Part shown: positions 37,134 to 45,540 of the stretch, piece after piece | Layout: each line of letters opens with the position of its first letter | How positions within the stretch are numbered: position 1 is the first letter of the stretch | Assembly: GCF_003841505.1 (NCBI RefSeq) | Contig: NZ_REGA01000012.1 | Span: forward strand, 80,970 to 144,969 | Reading direction: 5' to 3' | DNA from: Natrarchaeobius chitinivorans | Lineage (GTDB): Archaea > Halobacteriota > Halobacteria > Halobacteriales > Natrialbaceae | Length of the DNA stretch: 64,000 bases | Notes under the pieces: model-generated | What the model was told of the DNA's origin: nothing | What the model saw: only the letters and a program-made list of their open reading frames with translations | Database searches by the model: none | Translations under genes and position numbers: made by a program

Positions 37134-37215
37134 TACGGATTACTGTCCCTGTGTACCGGCGCACCCGCCGCCCGGTCGCGGCTGGGCCGGCATCGACGTA
37201 CAGTAAACCGTATGA
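37131..37215 (-). mobile_element. MITE-like 80-bp inverted-repeat element, copy 3
   Basis: Core 37134-37212: TACGGATTACTGT at the left and ACAGTAAACCGTA at the right, with internal hairpin-forming ACCGGCGCACCC and GGGCCGG. TGA stands on both sides (37131-37133 and 37213-37215). The left TGA is the stop codon of pyrI, so the insertion duplicated the stop. Confidence 0.82.
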
Positions 37216-37321
37216 CATCTCGAGGGACGCTTTCGTCGGATCGACAGCGGTCGACCGCTCCTCGTTTCTAGAACGATATCCAGAATATCTAAGTGGTAAC
37301 CCCTCAATAGTGAGATCGTAT

Positions 37322-37435
37322 ATGTCCCGTATTGTGAAAATACTGGTCGCCCTGGTCGTTATCGCAGTCCTCGTGAAGGTCGCTATGAGCCTGACCTCGG
37401 ACGTCGAGGAGATCGAGTACGAACCGACCCAGTAG
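37322..37435 (+). CDS. Small single-span membrane protein
   Basis: 37 residues, ATG 37322. A single hydrophobic helix (IVKILVALVVIAVLVKVAM) is followed by an acidic tail DVEEIEYEPT. AT-rich DNA upstream is compatible with a promoter. Too short for many annotation pipelines; topology and codon bias support it. Function unknown. Confidence 0.68.
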   Translation: MSRIVKILVALVVIAVLVKVAMSLTSDVEEIEYEPTQ

Positions 37436-37485
37436 CATCGAGTCACAACCGAACGCCTTAGGGCGGCGGCGTCGTATCCGGAAGT

Positions 37486-38325
37486 ATGTACGGCGTCGTC
37501 ACCCGAAACGAGGACGAACTCCGCTGGCCGGAGTTCGACACCGGATTCTACGAGGTGAAAGACGTTACCGGTCGGTCCGCCGAACCGGTCGCGGACGCGG
37601 TGAACATGGTCTCCTGTTTCGGGGACAACGCCGCGTCGGACGCCGATCCGTCGCTCGTTCCCGTCGACGAGATGGGACGACCCGCGACGCGCGACCGGAC
37701 GTACTTCGACTGGGACTACGTCTGTCCGACCCGACGGGACTACCGCGAGGGACTGCTCGACGTGATCGACGACTGCGTCAGCGCGAACGGCGACGTCAGA
37801 CTCGACGACGTGGGTTTCCCTCGAGCCGAATACTGTCGCTGTGGCTTCTGTGAGCAGGGATTCGAGGAAAGCGAGTACGAGGATCGCTTCGCGTGGCGAG
37901 CAAGCGTCATCACCGAGTTTGTCGCGGACGCGACGGCGCGGATCCCCGGTCAGGTGTACCTGACATTGTATCCCGACCCGTATCCGGGCCACCTCTACGA
38001 GCGGGCCGGTATCGACCTCGACGCACTCTCCGAACACGTCGACGAGTTCGTCGTTCCGCTGTACGATACGGCCTACGAGACGACCTACTGGCTCGAGACG
38101 ATCGCCAGCGGGTTCGAGAGCGCACTCGACACGCCGTTCAGTATCGAACTGTACGCGGTCGATGTCGATATCGACAATCTGATTCACGCCCTCGAGGTGG
38201 CCGATGCCTACGGGGACGACGTCTTCTTCGGGTACGATGCGTCCACTGCCCGGGCCGCGTTGCGTCGAAAACGGGCCGACGAACGCGACGGTGTCTCACA
38301 CGGCGACCCGAGTTCCGGATCGTAA
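37486..38325 (+). CDS. Conserved haloarchaeal protein, TIM-barrel-like
   Basis: 279 residues, no signal peptide. Repeated beta-alpha units occur, such as DVRLDDVGFPRAEYC, IPGQVYLTLYPDPYPG and FVVPLYDTAYETTYW, and the D-x-G-F-P/YCRCGFC segment carries three Cys that might bind a metal. The pattern reads like the glycoside-hydrolase-like barrel of haloarchaeal proteins of unknown function, but no catalytic acid pair can be named with confidence. Single gene with its start 8 bp after a likely promoter-proximal region. Confidence 0.72.
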   Translation: MYGVVTRNEDELRWPEFDTGFYEVKDVTGRSAEPVADAVNMVSCFGDNAASDADPSLVPVDEMGRPATRDRTYFDWDYVCPTRRDYREGLLDVIDDCVSANGDVRLDDVGFPRAEYCRCGFCEQGFEESEYEDRFAWRASVITEFVADATARIPGQVYLTLYPDPYPGHLYERAGIDLDALSEHVDEFVVPLYDTAYETTYWLETIASGFESALDTPFSIELYAVDVDIDNLIHALEVADAYGDDVFFGYDASTARAALRRKRADERDGVSHGDPSSGS

Positions 38326-38584
38326 TCGTCCCTTATTCAGTCGGCAGTCGTTTCATCGCGAAATTACCACGTTTCAGTTTCCCGGGAGAGACACCTCGTC
38401 GAATCGAATTTCGACCGATCGAACCGTTTCGATCGGTTGGGACAGTGCTTCCAGGCGGAACCGACTGCGGTCTTTATTGCGGTCTCGGTTCCGGACCGTC
38501 ACGGCGGCAGACCGTACCGGCGGACGTCTTACGTCGACTTGTAATCGATGGCGGGAGGCCGAACTCGAAATCTCGAACCTACCC

Positions 38585-39574
38585 ATGACAGAGCAACACT
38601 CAAACGCGGATTCGACCGACCGGCCGCATCAGGCGACGATGTGGCAGGGACAGGAAGCGATGGAACAGATGTTGAACGTACAGCGGAATATGGCCGAGAT
38701 GACACTGAGCGCGTTGAAGTGGCAGGATACTGCCCAGAAGCAGAGCATGGAGATGACGCGGTCTATGATGGGGACCGTTCCAGGACAGCAGTTTACTCAG
38801 TCGATGCTCGAGAGCTACCTGCAGGGGATGGAGGCGATCGTTCCCGAGATGAAACGCGCCGTCGAGCAGGGAATGCAGGCGGCAGACCAACCCGAACAAC
38901 GGATGACCGGTCGATCCGGCCAGCACGCGAAAACACACCAGTCAACACCGGACACGCAACGGCGAGAGCAACGCCCGCACCAACGAGCGTCCGGTGAACG
39001 TGAGACGACGCGACAGCGCCGGCGGATGGACGAACGGAGGACGCCCCAGCAGTCCGGTTCGGAACAGACGCCCGCTCGAGGCGAGACGCCGATACCGCAG
39101 TCGGGCCAGCGGAGAGAGGGCCGCCGGTCGAGTGAGCCGACACAACACCCTCGAGAGCCGGTCGAACAGCAGGCTCGAGCACCGACCGAACGACCCGTGG
39201 GACAGTCGAGCGAACAGCCGCCACGACAGTCGACGGAACGCTCTCCACAGCGGTCAGGCGAACAGTATCCCCAGACCGGCGAGTGGGTTTCACAACAGGA
39301 GTACGCCGGCGACTCGAGCGGGGAGAGAGAGCGCCGGTCGGCCCCTCGAGGGCAAAGCGGCCGGGCCCCGCAGTCGGGACGGCAAGACCGGCAGCCCCCG
39401 GAACCGCGACAACGCCGAACGCCGGAACAGGACCGACGCCCGGTCCAGAATCCGCCGGCGCCACAACGAACTGAGCGGGCCGAGCCGAGCCACGACCGCG
39501 AGGAGTCGTCCGCTGAACGGTCCGGTCAACCGGAACGACGAAGCGACGAAGACGACGACCACGAGCAACAGTGA
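38585..39574 (+). CDS. Met-rich helical domain with long basic disordered tail
   Basis: 329 residues from ATG 38585; the frame extends upstream but only this start gives good composition. Residues 1-95 are an amphipathic Met/Gln-rich helix region (MWQGQEAMEQMLNVQRNMAE; FTQSMLESYLQGMEAIVPEM), reminiscent of phasins and other granule-coating proteins. The remaining 235 residues are Gln/Arg/Ser/Pro/Glu-rich with little acidity, strikingly unlike the acidic haloarchaeal proteome. The tail should be disordered and may bind nucleic acid or granules. No partner genes are adjacent. Function unknown. Confidence 0.7.
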   Translation: MTEQHSNADSTDRPHQATMWQGQEAMEQMLNVQRNMAEMTLSALKWQDTAQKQSMEMTRSMMGTVPGQQFTQSMLESYLQGMEAIVPEMKRAVEQGMQAADQPEQRMTGRSGQHAKTHQSTPDTQRREQRPHQRASGERETTRQRRRMDERRTPQQSGSEQTPARGETPIPQSGQRREGRRSSEPTQHPREPVEQQARAPTERPVGQSSEQPPRQSTERSPQRSGEQYPQTGEWVSQQEYAGDSSGERERRSAPRGQSGRAPQSGRQDRQPPEPRQRRTPEQDRRPVQNPPAPQRTERAEPSHDREESSAERSGQPERRSDEDDDHEQQ

Positions 39575-39686
39575 CGTCTCCCCGGGCGAACACCGGGGAT
39601 TCCCGTACTACGGAGTCATTCGTGGCCGTGTTTACTTTTTGCAGAATACGGTGAGGATTGTACAGCAGACCCCCCGACCGTCGCCG

Positions 39687-40439
39687 TCAGTCGATCAGGT
39701 CGTCGTCATCATCGTCGTCGTCCATCAGCCCCTCGTCGTCGTCACCGATGAGGTCGTCATCGTCGTCGTCCATTAGCCCCTCGTCGTCGTCCATCAGCCC
39801 CTCGTCGTCATCGCCGATGAGGTCGTCATCGTCGCTGACGCCGGTATTACGATCCCGATCACGGGCTCTCCCAGGGTCGTCGCCGCCGATCATATCGTGA
39901 TCGTCGTCGTCGCCGATGAGGTCGTCGTCATCGTCGCCCACCAACCCCTCGTCGCCGATGAGATCGTCGTCATCGTCGCCCACCAACCCCTCGTCGTCGT
40001 CACCGATGAGATCGTCGTCATCGTCGCCCATCAGCCCATCGTCGTCATCGCCGATGAGGTCGTCGTCATCGTCGCCCATCAGCCCATCATCATCTCCCAT
40101 ACCGGTATCGGTGTCGCGAGTGGTGTCAGTACCCGCTGTCCTCCCGGCTTCGGTTCCCGTCGATCCGCCTGCTGAGCCAGCACCACCTCCCGGGCCGGTG
40201 AGTTCGCTCTCGAGACGCACTTCGTCGGAGGTCACCGTCGCGACCGATTCATCCTGAAGTGGATACGCGTCGTCGTCGGTTCCACCCCATCCCAGCTTCG
40301 CTTTGATCGTATCGGTTATCCCGGGGTCGGGTTCGACGTGAGCGGTGCCGTGTTCGACATCTGCGACGATACCGACTTCCTCACCCGCTGCGTTGATAAC
40401 GGTCTTTCCGATGTCGTCATCCGTAAACTGTGGGGACAT
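39687..40439 (-). CDS. PRC-barrel protein with Asp-rich tandem repeats
   Basis: 250 residues from ATG 40437-40439. The first 80 residues form a PRC-barrel (DDDIGKTVINAAGEEVGIVADV; HAYPLQDESVATV-like TSDEVRLES), a fold used by haloarchaea for small RNA-, ribosome- or membrane-linked adaptors. A Gly/Thr linker leads to about 120 residues of repeats of the type DDDLIGDDDEGLMGDDD, five to eight copies with variation. Such poly-Asp tails are extreme even for a halophile. The DNA repeats (GTCGTCATC-type triplets) make the length likely to vary between strains. Confidence 0.82.
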   Translation of the reverse strand: MSPQFTDDDIGKTVINAAGEEVGIVADVEHGTAHVEPDPGITDTIKAKLGWGGTDDDAYPLQDESVATVTSDEVRLESELTGPGGGAGSAGGSTGTEAGRTAGTDTTRDTDTGMGDDDGLMGDDDDDLIGDDDDGLMGDDDDDLIGDDDEGLVGDDDDDLIGDEGLVGDDDDDLIGDDDDHDMIGGDDPGRARDRDRNTGVSDDDDLIGDDDEGLMDDDEGLMDDDDDDLIGDDDEGLMDDDDDDDDLID

Positions 40440-40729
40440 TGCGATAACACTGACAACGAAGACGACCAAGATGGTGGTGCTTGCGCAGGCTTGCGGCCAC
40501 TCGTCGACCGAGGGGCGTTCGTTCGGCAGATACGAATCTCCGGAGTGTTCGGGAAATGGAGAGAATTCGATCCAGGAAAAGGACGTCCGCAATCGAAGAC
40601 GGTCCGTTCGCCACGAGAACCGATCTCGAACACAGTTACCCGCGTTCAGACCGGAAAATTTGCTGTTCGATCGGTACTGGCGGCCGAAAACTGGTCTGGA
40701 CGTCGCCCAGACATCGTCCGTCGACGACC

Positions 40730-40813
40730 TGACACGGTTTACTGTAAATCAATGTCGGCGCACCCACCGGCCGGGCGGCGGTGCGTCGGGAATCGGTACA
40801 GTAATCCGTATGA
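40730..40813 (+). mobile_element. MITE-like 78-bp inverted-repeat element, copy 4
   Basis: Core 40733-40810: CACGGTTTACTGT at the left and ACAGTAATCCGTA at the right, one mismatch at the terminal base and one inside; interior GCGCACCCACCGG...GCGGTGCG. TGA flanks both sides (40730-40732 and 40811-40813). It lies 18 bp before the stop of the HTH-10 gene. Confidence 0.82.
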
Positions 40814-40830
40814 AACCGACGCGAGCGGTA

Positions 40831-41499
40831 TCAATCAGACGGGACCGGCGGTGCGGTCGCCTCCTCTTCGGTCACGTTGAGTTCCGACGTGACGAGCGCG
40901 CGATACGCCCGGCGAAGCCGCTCGGATAGTGCCTGGTGGGAGATGTCGAGTTCGTCCGAGAGCTCCTGCATCGAGACCTCGCGCGGGATTTCGAAGTAAC
41001 CGTGATCGATCGCGGCGACCAGCGTCTCGTACTGACGGGAGGTGAGTCCACACTGCGTGCGGCTTTCCTCCGCCAGACCGAACAACCGAACGATCGTCGG
41101 CGAGACACCGTTATCGGCGAGTCGATCGTACAACGAGCTTACGCTTTCGCGGTCGATCACTCGGACGCTCAACAGCCACGTTCCGCTCGAGGCGGACGCG
41201 CTCAACACGGTGCCGCCTTCCTCGAGAACGACCTCGAAGGGATCGACGGTTTCCGGTTCGAACTCGATGTCGTACAGGAACCGACCCTCCTCGGCGGTGA
41301 TACACGAGTACGATTCGATCGCGGACGTATCCGTCAGCGCGTCCTCGATCTCTGACTGTGGAGCCCCCGACAGCCACAGCCCGTGCCCACTCGAGGCGAT
41401 GACGCGTTCCATCTCACACGTCAGCGAGGGAATCGCCTCGAACATGTCGCCCAGTCCGGTACCGTCTGCCGGGATTTCGATGTCAGCGATCGATGTCAT
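40831..41499 (-). CDS. HTH-10 regulator (bacterio-opsin-activator-like)
   Basis: 222 residues from ATG 41497-41499 (an ATG eight codons earlier is possible). The C-terminal HTH_10 domain has CGLTSRQYETLVAAIDHGYF, then PREVSMQELSDELDISHQAL and RLRRAYRALV, the defining box of haloarchaeal Bat-like regulators. The N-terminal 150 residues are a ligand-binding-like domain with VVLEEGGTVLSASASSGTWL. Usually these proteins lack their own sensory partner. It is not adjacent to any obvious target; ABC genes follow 128 bp upstream on the same strand. Confidence 0.92.
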   Translation of the reverse strand: MTSIADIEIPADGTGLGDMFEAIPSLTCEMERVIASSGHGLWLSGAPQSEIEDALTDTSAIESYSCITAEEGRFLYDIEFEPETVDPFEVVLEEGGTVLSASASSGTWLLSVRVIDRESVSSLYDRLADNGVSPTIVRLFGLAEESRTQCGLTSRQYETLVAAIDHGYFEIPREVSMQELSDELDISHQALSERLRRAYRALVTSELNVTEEEATAPPVPSD

Positions 41500-41627
41500 G
41501 ATCTCGTCAACGAATACAGCCACGACTGCAATAACCCCACTTCCAAAGAGATTAGAAGGGGCAATAGAGACTGTCCGTCGGGTTGAACTCTTGGTTCTGT
41601 CTATTCTCGTCGAAAGGAATGTGTTGC

Positions 41628-42443
41628 TCAGTGATTCGTCGGACGCCAGACGAGGAGTTGCACGACGGCGACGACGACGACGGTCACCGCGACGAGCGCG
41701 AGCGTGAGCGGAACGACCGACTCGAGGCCACGCGAGACGAACGAGATCCAGATACGGGTCGGTATCGTTCGCGGATTGTACGCGACCATCATCGTCGCAC
41801 CGAACTCGCCGATCGCTCGCACGAACGTGAGGACGATTCCGGCGGCGATGGCGTTACGGGCGACCGGCAGTGTCACCCGGCGTACCGTCTCTAGCGGCGT
41901 GTACCCCAGGGTTCGGGCGGCCTCCTCGAGTCGACGATCGACGCTATCGAAGCCCGCACGTGCCGTAATGACCAGAAACGGCGCGGCGACGAACGTCTGT
42001 GCCAGGACGACGCCGGCGTAACTGTCGGTGAGCGGAACGCCGACCGCCGCCGCAGCCGACCCGACCGGGGTAAAGCGGCCGACGAGAGTCAACAACACCG
42101 CGCCGCTGACGACGGGGGGTAACACCAGCGGGATCAGGACCGCCGCCTCAACGAGGCGTTTCCCCCGGAAATCGGTCCTCGAGAGCACGTACGCGAGCGG
42201 GAGGCCGAAGGCGGTTGCGATCGCGGTTGAGACGGGAGCGGTGAGCACCGACGTCGCGATTGCGGCCCGCGTCGCGGGTGCGGTCAGTTCGTCGACGACG
42301 CCGACCGAACCGACCTCGACGAGAAACAGGACGAACGGGACGACGAAGTACGCGAGCAACACCGCCCCCAGAAGCACCGGCACCAGGAATCCGCTCTGGA
42401 TCGATCGGAGGCCGCTGCCGAGTGCCTTCGTCGATCGACTCAC
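41628..42443 (-). CDS. ABC transporter permease, tungstate/molybdate type
   Basis: 271 residues with six membrane helices. The permease motif LEEAARTLGYTPLETVRRVTL and the following PVARNAIAAGIVLTFVRAIG (R-A-x-G-E-F-G-A) are typical of ModB/WtpB/CysW-type oxyanion permeases. Its start overlaps the stop of the binding-protein gene by 4 bp. No ATPase gene follows before the HTH-10 regulator, so the transporter must use an ATPase encoded elsewhere or be incomplete. Confidence 0.9.
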   Translation of the reverse strand: MSRSTKALGSGLRSIQSGFLVPVLLGAVLLAYFVVPFVLFLVEVGSVGVVDELTAPATRAAIATSVLTAPVSTAIATAFGLPLAYVLSRTDFRGKRLVEAAVLIPLVLPPVVSGAVLLTLVGRFTPVGSAAAAVGVPLTDSYAGVVLAQTFVAAPFLVITARAGFDSVDRRLEEAARTLGYTPLETVRRVTLPVARNAIAAGIVLTFVRAIGEFGATMMVAYNPRTIPTRIWISFVSRGLESVVPLTLALVAVTVVVVAVVQLLVWRPTNH

Positions 42444-43381
42444 GGAAGGACCCTCCCTGGAACGTCGCCGTGGCCGCGGGGCAGTGGCGTCGGCGTCCGC
42501 AGACCGGATTTCTCGAGGCCGTCCGGATTCTCGAGGAGATGCGAAACGAACCGTTCGCCCCCGTCCTCGCCGTCCGCACCGTTTCGAACCGACGCGTTGT
42601 AGACGATCGGCGAACCCGCGATCGTTCGTCCTTCGGTCGTCGTATACGACGCTCGCGCGTATTCGGTGTCGGGATCGCCGAAGTTGTAAGCGTCCGGGAG
42701 CTCCCGAACGGGAAGATCGCGGTCGGCGGCCATGTTTCGATAGACGACTGCACAGGATCGAGTGCCGGCGTCCACGCCGCCGAGTACCTGTCCTTCCCCG
42801 GCGTCGACCTGAACGCGCTCGACCGTGGCGTCGTAAAAGCCCTCGAGGTCGTGTTCCCGCTCGGCCAACTCGAACAGTTGAAGCGCTCGATACCCGACCG
42901 GGCTTCGATCCGGATCGCTGATTCCGATCGCCCCTTCTTCCGCGTCCGCCAGGACGTCGTACCAGGGTTCGTCGCTCTCGAGGCGCGCCCCGAGTTCGGT
43001 GTCAGCAGCGTAGGCGATCACCATCTCGTTAGTCGCGAACTCGACGTCCCAGTCGACGAAATCCGGATAGAGCCGGTCACGAAGGAGCGAGACGTCGACG
43101 CCAACTATCACGTCCGGGTGGGCGCGTCCTTCCTCGATCATCCGAAGGATCGCGTTCGTTCCGTGGTACTCCCCGTCGAACCGGATACCGGTCGCCGACT
43201 CGAACGCCGGACCGAGCCGTTCCTCGAGGGCGACCGTGAGACTCGTCGCTGCGAGCACCCGGACCCGGCCAGCGGTTGCGAGACAGCCGGCCACCCCCAC
43301 CAGACCCCCCGAAACCGTGGCGCTCGCCGCGAGAAACGACCGCCGGCTACCGCGGGTGGGAAACCGGTCCTCATCGCTCAT
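42440..43381 (-). CDS. Tungstate/molybdate-type substrate-binding lipoprotein
   Basis: 313 residues from ATG 43379-43381; the longer frame to 43546 is rejected because this ATG gives a Tat lipoprotein signal (TRGSRRSFLAASATVSGG then GVAGC). The mature part begins RVRVLAATSLTVALEERLGP, and ends in a type-II periplasmic-binding fold, close to WtpA/ModA proteins (DGEYHGTNAILRMIEEG, ISDPDRSPVGYRAL). It binds oxyanions outside the cell and delivers them to the downstream permease, with which it overlaps by 4 bp. Confidence 0.9.
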   Translation of the reverse strand: MSDEDRFPTRGSRRSFLAASATVSGGLVGVAGCLATAGRVRVLAATSLTVALEERLGPAFESATGIRFDGEYHGTNAILRMIEEGRAHPDVIVGVDVSLLRDRLYPDFVDWDVEFATNEMVIAYAADTELGARLESDEPWYDVLADAEEGAIGISDPDRSPVGYRALQLFELAEREHDLEGFYDATVERVQVDAGEGQVLGGVDAGTRSCAVVYRNMAADRDLPVRELPDAYNFGDPDTEYARASYTTTEGRTIAGSPIVYNASVRNGADGEDGGERFVSHLLENPDGLEKSGLRTPTPLPRGHGDVPGRVLP

Positions 43382-43646
43382 ATCGCGACCTTCGAACGCC
43401 GGCGTAATATAACTACTTTCGATTTCAATTTCGAGTTGATGTAACCTATTAAGATTTCGTCCCTCGACCGGTTCCGCTCGAACTCGAGGTTTCAGGACCG
43501 CAGTGTCGCGGTCGTTGGGGTTTCCGGGCCGCAGTATCGTGGTCACGGTCGCGTGGTCACGGTCGGCGACGAGACGTATGGGGCGCTCGGCTTCTCCAAT
43601 ATGCGAGAAAGGAACCGATACCGGTGGAACACAGGATCGATCGACG

Positions 43647-44312
43647 CTAGAACAGTTCGACGCGGATACCGCGTTCCTCGAGATCGGACGCGAACGCCTC
43701 GGAATCGGTTTCGATCGCTTCGAACGTATCGTAGTGGATCGGTAACACCACCTCCGGATCGACGCTTCGTGCGAACGAAGCAGCCTCGTCGCGATCCATC
43801 GTGTAGTGGCCGCCGATCGGCGGGACGAACACGTCCGCCGAGAGGTCCTCGTGATGGGCGAGAACGTCCGTGTCCGACGGGACGAACACGTCCGTTCCCT
43901 CGAGGGTGAAAACGAGTCCGATCACCTCACCCTCCGCGTGAAACGGTTGCCCCTCGTCGTCGACGTGCGAGCCGTCGGGATCGTTGTAGGCAGGGATCGT
44001 CCGGACGTCGATCCCGTCGACCTCGACCGATCCCTCGTAGGGGAGATCGACGACGTCGAACTCGAGGTCGCTCGTATCGACCGCCTCGTACACGGCGACG
44101 GTTGCCCCGGCGGACGCGACCGCCGCGACGCCGTCGGGATCGTAGTGATCGAAGTCGTCGTGCGTGACGAAGACGACGTCGCCGTCTTTGGGTTCGCCCT
44201 CGAGTACCTCGCTCCACGGATCGACGTACACGACGGTTCCGCTATCGGTTTCGATTCGGACGGTCGCGTGTCCCGGGCGTTCGAACCGAAGGGTCTCGTA
44301 CTCGACTGTCAT
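43647..44312 (-). CDS. Metallo-beta-lactamase-fold hydrolase (UlaG-like)
   Basis: 221 residues from ATG 44310-44312. Metal-site motif is THDDFDHYDPDG: the usual HxHxDH appears as H-D-D-F-D-H, with the second His replaced by Asp, a substitution that needs checking. Further metal ligands appear in GHYTMDRDEA and LPIHYDTFE. Family members hydrolyse lactones or phosphodiesters; UlaG-like archaeal proteins are mostly uncharacterised. Monocistronic. Confidence 0.87.
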   Translation of the reverse strand: MTVEYETLRFERPGHATVRIETDSGTVVYVDPWSEVLEGEPKDGDVVFVTHDDFDHYDPDGVAAVASAGATVAVYEAVDTSDLEFDVVDLPYEGSVEVDGIDVRTIPAYNDPDGSHVDDEGQPFHAEGEVIGLVFTLEGTDVFVPSDTDVLAHHEDLSADVFVPPIGGHYTMDRDEAASFARSVDPEVVLPIHYDTFEAIETDSEAFASDLEERGIRVELF

Positions 44313-44545
44313 GGTCACTCCGAGCCTACGAGGCAATCGGCCTTATAACTCGAGGGGGCGCTCGATCCGCTCGAGGGACACACCGATCGTTCCGACCACC
44401 CGTTCGTGACCGTGAGTGCAAGACGTCCAGAAAATATCACACATCCTTCAGTTCCGTTCGTGAAACAGTGATACCACTCGCTCTACTTTCGTTGGAATGA
44501 GTTTCAGGGCGGATAATTAAGTGTACGTGTGTGAATATTGCTCAC

Positions 44546-45397
44546 ATGGACCCCCCCGAGAAGCGGGTTCTTCGGCTGATCGCCGAGCCGCGGAATCGAG
44601 CGATACTGACAGTTCTCAACGACGCTGCCCGATCGCTCTCGGTTTCGGAGCTGGTCGAACGGCTCGTCCGGCTAGAGTCCGATACGCTCGGTTGGTCCGA
44701 CGAGAATCCGGATCGCGAGACCGTCCACATCTCCCTTCATCACAACAATCTACCGAAGCTAGACGAGGCGGATCTGGTGGAGTACGACCGATCGGAGAAG
44801 ACGGTTTCCTACGAGAGCTATCCCGCGGTCGACGTCGAGTTGATGGAGATCGATATGATCGACGAGCTACTCTCCTGTTTCAGTTCAGGAACCGACGTCA
44901 CCGGGGACGCAATCGGCGTGATCGACGGTCGAGAGGAGGTGATCGAGTACGGGCGACACCTCATCGACGAGGCCGAGACCGAACTGTTTCTGATGTCCGT
45001 CTCCGAGGAGTTGCTCGAGGACGAGTGCCATCGACGTATCGAAACGTCACTCGAGCGAGACGTCGACGTCTCGCTCGGCTCGAGAGATCGCGACGTTCGC
45101 GAACGTGCTCGTGACCGACTGCCCGGAGTCACTATCTGGGAGCCACAACTGGACTGGTTGAACGCCCCCTCACAGTATCCGAAAGTGGGCCGACTCGTCT
45201 TCGCCGATCGCGAGAAGATAATGTTGGCCGTTCTGAAAGAAACCGACGTCGGCGGGGAGACGACCGAAATGGCAGTTATCGGCGAGGGCGAGACGAATCC
45301 CCTGGTCGTTCTCGTACGCCAGTTACTCGGACCGCGACTCGACCACCTCGATTACCAGAGCGAAGACTTTCTGGACGAACTCCCGTTCGAGCCGTGA
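44546..45397 (+). CDS. Haloarchaeal HTH regulator with C-terminal sensor-like domain
   Basis: 283 residues from ATG 44546; a GTG five codons earlier (44531) is an alternative. N-terminal winged helix: EKRVLRLIAEPRNRAILTVL, then VHISLHHNNLPKLDEADLVE, the DUF7344-like H-N-x-L-P-K-L-D box. The C-terminal 180 residues resemble the TrmB/phospholipase-D-like effector domain (EEVIEYGRHLIDEAETELFL, DREKIMLAVLKET). Presumed transcription regulator. It is the last gene before the island border. Confidence 0.85.
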   Translation: MDPPEKRVLRLIAEPRNRAILTVLNDAARSLSVSELVERLVRLESDTLGWSDENPDRETVHISLHHNNLPKLDEADLVEYDRSEKTVSYESYPAVDVELMEIDMIDELLSCFSSGTDVTGDAIGVIDGREEVIEYGRHLIDEAETELFLMSVSEELLEDECHRRIETSLERDVDVSLGSRDRDVRERARDRLPGVTIWEPQLDWLNAPSQYPKVGRLVFADREKIMLAVLKETDVGGETTEMAVIGEGETNPLVVLVRQLLGPRLDHLDYQSEDFLDELPFEP

Positions 45398-45423
45398 TCG
45401 GCTTTCGGGTAGCACGATAGCCT

Positions 45424-45540
45424 TGTGAAAGTGAACCGCCTCGAGGTCAAGTGGTTCGAGACGCCTTCGGCGTCTCGTCATCACGGAAATCTACGATTTC
45501 CGTACGACCCCGAGGCGCTCGACCTACTCCGCCTGTAGAA
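45424..45540. repeat. Nested hairpin array, possible IS200/IS605-type end or structured RNA
   Basis: GAGACGCC-TTCG-GGCGTCTC (45459-45477) and GGAAATC-TAC-GATTTCC (45485-45501) are perfect stem-loops, flanked by ACCGCCTCGAGGTCAAGTGG before and ACCCCGAGGCGCTCGACC after, which can pair with each other in part. The arrangement of a GTGAAAGTGAAC box, two tight hairpins and a closing arm resembles the right end of haloarchaeal IS1341-type elements, which encodes the guide RNA scaffold. No tnpB remains. Confidence 0.5.

Noticed and set aside
39658..40257. CRISPR-like regularity of the GTCGTCATC repeats
   Set aside because: The units are variable, contiguous without spacers and in frame with the PRC-barrel protein, so they are coding Asp repeats and not a CRISPR array.
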